Assembly: GCA_020427625.1 (NCBI GenBank)
Contig: JAGQOI010000439.1
Coordinates: forward strand, 1 to 10,808
Direction of reading: 5' to 3'
Length of the DNA: 10,808 nt
DNA from: Phycisphaerales bacterium
GTDB lineage: Bacteria > Planctomycetota > Phycisphaerae > Phycisphaerales > SM1A02
A program made the position numbers and the translations under genes. The notes under the pieces are model-generated. The model had not been told where the DNA came from. It searched no databases and worked only from the letters and a program-made list of their open reading frames with translations. Every line of letters begins with the position of its first letter. The first letter of the stretch is position 1. Shown piece by piece: positions 6,728 to 10,808 of this stretch.

Positions 6728-7795
6728 TCATCCGGCCGCCTTCCCGCTCAGGCGATAGACGTAGGCGAGGATCTCGGCGACCGCCTGGTAGAAGTCGGGC
6801 GGGACCTCGCGTCCGACGTCGACCTGGGCGTACAGCGCCCGCGCGAGGGGCTTGCGTTCGATGATCGGGATGCCGTGCTGCATCGCGATCTGCCGGATCC
6901 GCATCGCGAGGTAGTCCGCGCCCTTCGCGACGACCTTCGGCGCCCGCATCGACGACGCATCGTACTGGATGGCGATCGAGATGTGCTCGGGGTTCGTGAT
7001 GATCACGTCGGCCTTCGGCACCGTCGCCGCGACCCGCTGCATCGCGATCTGCTGCGCCATGCGCATCCGACGCTTCTTCACCTCGGGGTCGCCGTCGGCG
7101 CTCTTCATCTCGTCCTTGACCTGCTGCTTCGTCATCTTGAGATCCTCGCCGTGCTTCCACTTCTGGTAGAAGAAGTCGGCCGCGCCGAGCAGGAGGAGCA
7201 CGAACAGGAGCTTCATCGCGAGTTCGAACAGCATCTGTCCCGCGCGGCCCATCGCCGTGAGCGGATCGAGATACGCCAGGACCGCGATCTCCGGCGCATC
7301 GCCGTGGATGGTGATGATCGCGACCGCCATCACGACGGCGACCTTCCCCGAGTCGAGCGACGCCTTGACGAGCCCGCTCAGCCCGAAGATGCGCTTCGCG
7401 CCGCTGATGGGATTCAGCTTGCTCAGGCTCGGCTGGAGCGTCTCGAAGGAGAAGAGCCACCCGACCTGCACGAAGTGCGAGAGGTACGACCCCAGCCAGG
7501 CGAGCAGCGCGAGCGGTGCGACGACGCGGAACAGACCCTCGCCCGCCGTGACGATCGCCGACCACGCCGCGGCGGGATCGCCGGGCCGGCCCGCGGCATC
7601 GGTGAGCAGCGTCTCCATGATCCGTCCGAGCATGTCGAGCGACGGCGTGAGCAGGGCCCAGAGGGCGACGGTGACGACGAGCAGCGCGAACACGGAGGCG
7701 AGGTCCTGGCTGCGCGGGATCTGCCCGCGCTGGCGCGCCTCGGTCCGACGCTTCGGCGTCGCGTCCTCGGTCTTCTCGCCGAAGTCATCGGCCAT
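6728..7795 (-). CDS. flhB: Flagellar export switch protein FlhB
   Basis: FlhB, 355 residues, switches the export apparatus from rod/hook to filament substrates. The N-terminus (MADDFGEKTEDATPKRRTEAR, then GQIPRSQDL) is typical of the family. It is followed by four hydrophobic regions (about 31-50, 87-110, 148-165 and 185-209). A cytoplasmic domain follows with KMTKQQVKDEMK (220-231). The autocleavage site, usually NPTH, reads NPEH here (residues 268-271, DNA 6983-6994), so Glu replaces Thr. The Asn-Pro bond that is cut and the His are retained. The C-terminal domain is otherwise normal, including IPIIERKPLARALY (309-322). It begins at ATG 7795 inside the end of fliR (11-bp overlap), with GGGAGAC as ribosome binding site, so translation is probably coupled to fliR. 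Confidence 0.97.
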   Translation of the reverse strand: MADDFGEKTEDATPKRRTEARQRGQIPRSQDLASVFALLVVTVALWALLTPSLDMLGRIMETLLTDAAGRPGDPAAAWSAIVTAGEGLFRVVAPLALLAWLGSYLSHFVQVGWLFSFETLQPSLSKLNPISGAKRIFGLSGLVKASLDSGKVAVVMAVAIITIHGDAPEIAVLAYLDPLTAMGRAGQMLFELAMKLLFVLLLLGAADFFYQKWKHGEDLKMTKQQVKDEMKSADGDPEVKKRRMRMAQQIAMQRVAATVPKADVIITNPEHISIAIQYDASSMRAPKVVAKGADYLAMRIRQIAMQHGIPIIERKPLARALYAQVDVGREVPPDFYQAVAEILAYVYRLSGKAAG

Positions 7796-8591
7796 GACCG
7801 TCTCCCTGCGCCTGGAGCCAGTCGAAGATCGCGTCGAACGTCGCCGCGATGTCGTCGGTGATCACGTCGTGGATGACCATGAGACCGAGCATCACGACGA
7901 TGAACCCCACGAGGATGCGCAACGGGAAGCCGAGGCTCAGGATGTTGAGCTGCGGCACCGAGCGGGCGACGAAGCCGAGGGCGACGGTCTCGAGCATGAT
8001 GATCGTGAGCAGCGGCGCCGCGACCCGCATCGCCGTCTCGAACGCCGCGACGAACAGGCCGCAGATGAGGTCGACGAGACCGAGGTCCGGCGTGAACCCG
8101 CCGAGGGGCACGTGCTCGAAGCTGTGGAGGACGGCGAGGAACAGGCCTTCGTGCCCGCCGACGGCGAAGAACGCCATGAGCGTGAGGAACAGCAGGAGCT
8201 GGGCGAGGATGTCCGCCTCGTCCTCGACCGCCGGGTTGTAGAACCGCGCGAACCCGAGACCCATCTGCTGACCCATCATGAGCCCGCCGACCTGCATCGC
8301 GAGCAGGGGCATGCTCGCGATGAACCCGATCGTCGCGCCGAGGGCGATCTCCAGCGCGATGAGCGGCAAGAGCGACCACAAGGCGAGCGGCAGACCCGGT
8401 TCGACGGCGCCGGACGCGAGCAGCGCCGGGTACGCGGCCAGGCCGAAGCCGAACGACAGCGCCACCTTCATCCGCGCCGGGATCACGCTCGAACCGAGGA
8501 TCGGCGCGAAGATGAGCAGCCCGCCCATCCGGAAGATGACGAGCAGCGCCGTCGGCATGTGACTGAAGAAGGTCTCGAAGATCGGCAGCAT
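7785..8591 (-). CDS. fliR: Flagellar export gate protein FliR
   Basis: FliR, 268 residues, joins the FliP-FliQ-FliR export channel in the basal body membrane. It is almost wholly hydrophobic, with about six membrane segments. Family landmarks are RMGGLLIFAPILGSSVIPAR (21-40), the E-x3-G-x3-G pattern at 81-89, GGLMMGQQMG (102-111), and RSVPQLNILSLGFPLR (210-225). The ATG at 8591 gives the usual length, but no good ribosome binding site precedes it. The nearest GGAG is about 30 bases upstream, and a 7-bp GC hairpin (8600-8619) sits in between. Met12 is an alternative start but would trim the first conserved helix. The stop overlaps flhB by 11 bp. fliQ ends 37 bp upstream, so fliR may depend on ribosomes coming from fliQ. 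Confidence 0.96.
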   Translation of the reverse strand: MLPIFETFFSHMPTALLVIFRMGGLLIFAPILGSSVIPARMKVALSFGFGLAAYPALLASGAVEPGLPLALWSLLPLIALEIALGATIGFIASMPLLAMQVGGLMMGQQMGLGFARFYNPAVEDEADILAQLLLFLTLMAFFAVGGHEGLFLAVLHSFEHVPLGGFTPDLGLVDLICGLFVAAFETAMRVAAPLLTIIMLETVALGFVARSVPQLNILSLGFPLRILVGFIVVMLGLMVIHDVITDDIAATFDAIFDWLQAQGDGHGR

Positions 8592-8599
8592 GCGTCGGT

Positions 8600-8619
8600 G
8601 GGCGCCCGGACCGGCGCCC
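8600..8619 (-). other. GC hairpin directly upstream of the fliR start
   Basis: GGGCGCC (8600-8606) and GGCGCCC (8613-8619) form a perfect 7-bp all-GC stem with a 6-base loop. Its base is only eight bases before the fliR ATG, where a ribosome binding site would normally lie. It could restrain fliR initiation or mark mRNA processing. GGCGCC is self-complementary and common in GC-rich DNA, so chance is possible. Confidence 0.4.
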
Positions 8620-8628
8620 GGCTCCGTG

Positions 8629-8880
8629 TCAGGTCCCGCTGAACATCCGGATCGAGAACTCCGCCATCCGCTCCGCGACCCAGCCGAGCAGCACCACCGC
8701 GACGATGATCATCACGACGATCTTCGGCACGAACGACAACGTCTGCTCCTGCACCTGCGTGACCGCCTGGAACAGGCTGATGAACAGGCCCACGAGCAGT
8801 CCCGTGCCGAGGATCGGCGCGGCGACGATGAGCGCCTCGAGCAGGGCCGCCCGGATCACGTCGAGATTCGAATAGTCCAT
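8629..8880 (-). CDS. fliQ: Flagellar export gate protein FliQ
   Basis: FliQ is a small protein present in several copies in the FliP-FliQ-FliR export channel. The 83-residue product has the family's usual size (about 85-90) and two membrane hairpin helices: about residues 14-40 (LEALIVAAPILGTGLLVGLF) and 52-72 (PKIVVMIIVAVVLLGWV). The loop between them carries the typical FQAVTQVQEQTLSFVPK (37-53). The end, WVAERMAEFSIRMF, also fits FliQ. The ATG at 8880 follows GGAAGG at about eight bases. It lies between fliP (67-bp gap, in which I see nothing distinctive) and fliR, the standard order. Confidence 0.96.
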   Translation of the reverse strand: MDYSNLDVIRAALLEALIVAAPILGTGLLVGLFISLFQAVTQVQEQTLSFVPKIVVMIIVAVVLLGWVAERMAEFSIRMFSGT

Positions 8881-8947
8881 GTCTCACGCCTTCCGCTTCG
8901 ATCATCATCCGCCCGTACCGACGCCGTCACGACCGCCGACCCGCCCG

Positions 8948-9808
8948 TCAGCCGAACCCGAACGCCGGCAGCGCCGACACGCCCGCCTGCGCGAGATCCG
9001 TCGTCGGCTCGCGGAAACTGAGCAGCAGCGACTCGACGACCAGCGACCAGCCGTCGACGAGCACGAACAGCAGCAGCTTGAACGGCAGCGAGATGAGCAC
9101 CGGCGGCAGCATGAGCATGCCCATCGAGATGAGCAGGCTCGCGATCACCATGTCGATCACCAGGAACGGCAGGTACACGCGGAACCCCATGAGGAAGGCG
9201 ACCTTCAACTCGCTCAGCACGTACGCCGGCACCAGCGTGAGCATGTCGACGTCCTCGTACCGCAACGCGCCCGGATCCGACGTGTCCACGCCGCGATAAT
9301 TCAGGATGAGGTACACGCTCGACCAGTTGCCCGTCGCGTCGATCTGCTCGAACATGAACTCGCGCAGCGGCGTCCGCGTCTGCGCCCAGGTCTCCGCGAC
9401 GTCCGTCGTCGCCCCCGACGCGTACGGCTCGATCGCGTTCTCGTAGATCCGCTCGAACGTCGGCGCCATCACCACGAACGTGAGCAGCAGCGACAGGCCC
9501 GCCAACACCTGCCCCGGCGGCAGTCCCTGCGTGCCGATCGCCTGACGCAGCAGCGCCAGGACGATCATGATCCGGGTGAAACACGTGCACAGGATCAGGA
9601 TGCTCGGCGCCAGCGTCAGCACCGTGAGCAACAGCAGCACGTTCAGCGAACCCGACAGACCGCCGTCGAACCCCGGCACCGACGACGTCGCCGAATCGAT
9701 GATCTCCAGCGGATTCACCGAATCGATGCCCGGATCCTGGCCGAACGCCGGACCCGCCGAGACGAGCACCGAGACGACCGCCGCCAGCCCGACCAGGGAC
9801 CGCATCAT
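8948..9808 (-). CDS. fliP: Flagellar export gate protein FliP
   Basis: FliP, 286 residues, forms the core ring of the export channel. Residues 1-23 look like a cleavable signal peptide (MMRSLVGLAAVV..GPAFG, cleavage before QDPG), as known for FliP. The first family signature is LAPSILILCTCFTRIMIVL (66-84), continuing LLRQAIGTQGLPPGQ (86-100). A periplasmic segment (about 118-190) follows. The second signature is PAYVLSELKVAFLMGFRVYL (194-213), with PFLVID and a GMLMLPP helix. The tail after VDGWSLVVESLLLSF (251-265) runs about 20 residues beyond the family's usual end. The longer open frame reaching 10648 lies inside fliO in another frame and is not coding. The start at ATG 9808 overlaps the fliO stop (ATGA) and follows GGGGGA. 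A second ATG at 9805 is equally possible. Confidence 0.96.
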   Translation of the reverse strand: MMRSLVGLAAVVSVLVSAGPAFGQDPGIDSVNPLEIIDSATSSVPGFDGGLSGSLNVLLLLTVLTLAPSILILCTCFTRIMIVLALLRQAIGTQGLPPGQVLAGLSLLLTFVVMAPTFERIYENAIEPYASGATTDVAETWAQTRTPLREFMFEQIDATGNWSSVYLILNYRGVDTSDPGALRYEDVDMLTLVPAYVLSELKVAFLMGFRVYLPFLVIDMVIASLLISMGMLMLPPVLISLPFKLLLFVLVDGWSLVVESLLLSFREPTTDLAQAGVSALPAFGFG

Positions 9809-10689
9809 GCCGTCCCCCGTCGCGCGGCCGCGAGCAGACTCAGACCCCGACTCTGCGTCCGCGTCAGATCGACCGTCTCGATGCCGCCGTTCGATGCGGC
9901 GCGACGAACCCGCGACGGACCGTCGTCCGACGCCCGGCGCAGCGCGGCATCGAACGGCTCGATCGATCCCCGGCGCCCGCGTCCGCCCGCCTCGACGCGC
10001 GACAGGAGCGATGCCACCTCGTCGGGATCGGTGACCTCGGTGAGCGTCGACATCGTCGCGCCGGCCTGGTGCACGAGGACGATGCGGCGCCCGAGCTTGA
10101 GCAGCACGAGACTCTGGCCGCGACCCGTCGGGTAACGGGCCAACGTCTCCAGCACGCCCGACGGACGCCCGGGCAGACCGACGCGATTGCCGAGGACCCG
10201 CATCCCGAGGAAGAGCAGCGCGAGCAGCGCCAGCACCACGAGCAGCGACGCGACGACGCGGGCGATCCCGTTCGTCCGCGGATCCAGCGACGCGAGCAGG
10301 CCGGCCGACTCCGGCTCGACGGACGCCGACGATGCCGACCCGGCCGGATCCGCGCCGACCGTGAACAGCCCGGCCGGACGCCCGAGCGGACGACGCTCGA
10401 AGGAATCGACGACGGGGTCCGGTGCCGAGGCGACGGATGCCGCGCCGGCGGCGTCGAGCGCCGACCCATCGGGGGCGCCGGCGACGACCGGCGCGACCGA
10501 GGCGCCGGGCGGCGCGGCGGGCAGACTGAGTTCCCGGGTCCGGGACGACGGCGGAGTCGCGATGGTGATGGCCTGGTTCGGTCCGCTTGCGCCGCGATCG
10601 GGTTCGACCGGATCGGCCGCGGCGACGATGGGCACGAGCAGGGAGCACACGACGACGGCACGACGAATCGACGGGAGCATGGGCGCCAT
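9805..10689 (-). CDS. fliO: Flagellar protein FliO (poorly conserved export-gate assembly factor)
   Basis: FliO helps assemble the FliP ring. This 294-residue protein has an N-terminal signal-like segment (about 1-25, SIRRAVVVCSLLVPIVAAA). A long Ala/Pro/Ser-rich, probably extracytoplasmic region (about 26-140) follows. One transmembrane helix lies at about 143-165 (ARVVASLLVVLALLALLFLG). The conserved FliO domain follows (about 166-232: GVLETLARYPTGRGQSLVLL, RIVLVHQAG, TEVTDPDEVASLL). The tail is rich in Arg, Ser and Ala. It is longer than enterobacterial FliO because of the N-terminal region. Identification rests on the domain plus its place directly before fliP (4-bp overlap). The start is uncertain: ATG 10689 has little ribosome binding site, and ATG 10680 (MLPSIRR) is an in-frame alternative. 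The nearest GGAGG lies within the hairpin at 10704-10722. Confidence 0.9.
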   Translation of the reverse strand: MAPMLPSIRRAVVVCSLLVPIVAAADPVEPDRGASGPNQAITIATPPSSRTRELSLPAAPPGASVAPVVAGAPDGSALDAAGAASVASAPDPVVDSFERRPLGRPAGLFTVGADPAGSASSASVEPESAGLLASLDPRTNGIARVVASLLVVLALLALLFLGMRVLGNRVGLPGRPSGVLETLARYPTGRGQSLVLLKLGRRIVLVHQAGATMSTLTEVTDPDEVASLLSRVEAGGRGRRGSIEPFDAALRRASDDGPSRVRRAASNGGIETVDLTRTQSRGLSLLAAARRGTA

Positions 10690-10703
10690 CCTGGCTGGGG
10701 TCG

Positions 10704-10722
10704 CCGCCGGATCCTCCGGCGG
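10704..10722 (-). other. Hairpin with a GGA loop in the fliO leader
   Basis: CCGCCGGA (10704-10711) and TCCGGCGG (10715-10722) form a perfect 8-bp stem with a 3-base loop that reads GGA in the sense RNA. The only good GGAGG upstream of fliO lies in this loop and stem. A second inverted repeat, GCCGGG (10733-10738) with CCCGGC (10747-10752), lies just upstream. Together they fill most of the 73-bp fliN-fliO gap. No T-run follows, so a terminator is unlikely. Confidence 0.4.
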
Positions 10723-10762
10723 TTCGTGCGAAGCCGGGCGTCGTGGCCCGGCCGGGGTGTGA

Positions 10763-10808
10763 TCAGGCGCGGATCGCGGGATCCTTGAGGATCTCGCTCA
10801 CGCGCACG
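10763..10808 (-). CDS. fliN: C-terminal end of the preceding gene, probably FliN flagellar switch protein
   Basis: The frame open at the right edge ends with TGA at 10763-10765 and encodes VRVSEILKDPAIRA. FliN proteins commonly end with a GVRITEI-like strand and a short tail, which this matches. A fliN-fliO-fliP order is also standard. Only 14 residues are visible, so the name depends mostly on context; FliM or another gene is possible. Confidence 0.6.
   Translation of the reverse strand, partial: VRVSEILKDPAIRA

Noticed and set aside
4979..7861. Open plus-strand frame of 960 codons across flhA and flhB
   Set aside because: It lies fully antisense to two unmistakable flagellar genes. Its product is a monotonous Arg/Asp/Glu/His-rich string with no domain, as expected from strong third-position GC bias.

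Overview
The window is one arm of a flagellar gene cluster. Every convincing gene lies on the minus strand, so it is transcribed from high to low coordinates. The sequence is very GC-rich with strong GC bias at third codon positions, which explains why the plus strand carries long but meaningless antisense reading frames. The gene content (MinD-type FlhG, SRP-type GTPase FlhF, sigma-28, and a FlhF N-terminus of the kind I associate with planctomycetes) suggests a flagellated member of the Planctomycetota, perhaps class Phycisphaerae. That placement comes from remembered family resemblance, not a search, and is tentative.

In transcription order the window holds: the last 14 codons of a FliN-like switch protein (10763-10808); a 73-bp gap with two GC hairpins; fliO (9805-10689), overlapping fliP (8948-9808) by 4 bp; fliQ (8629-8880); fliR (7785-8591), overlapping flhB (6728-7795) by 11 bp; flhA (4538-6694); a 185-bp gap with three tandem 33-bp hairpin repeats; flhF (2619-4352), overlapping flhG (1621-2622) by 4 bp; a small two-helix membrane protein (1224-1520); the flagellar sigma factor fliA (305-1123); a strong hairpin (244-271) that probably ends the unit; and the start of a separate small membrane protein running off the left edge (1-162).

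These genes form a functional set. FliP, FliQ, FliR and FlhB build the membrane export gate, assisted by FliO. FlhA forms the cytosolic docking ring. FlhF and FlhG set where and how many flagella are made. FliA transcribes the late flagellar genes. Spacing is tight, so most of the block is probably one operon. fliA is preceded by an unusually AT-rich segment that could hold its own promoter.

The genes themselves are familiar. The least explained element is the repeat between flhA and flhF. Each unit contains an inverted repeat, and base changes between units keep the stem paired (U-A, U-G, C-G) only in the flagellar-sense RNA. This suggests a structured flhF leader, with a small out-of-frame upstream reading frame running through it. 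Other points of interest are NPEH in place of NPTH at the FlhB autocleavage site, a fliR start without a recognisable ribosome binding site, and an unnamed membrane protein between flhG and fliA.
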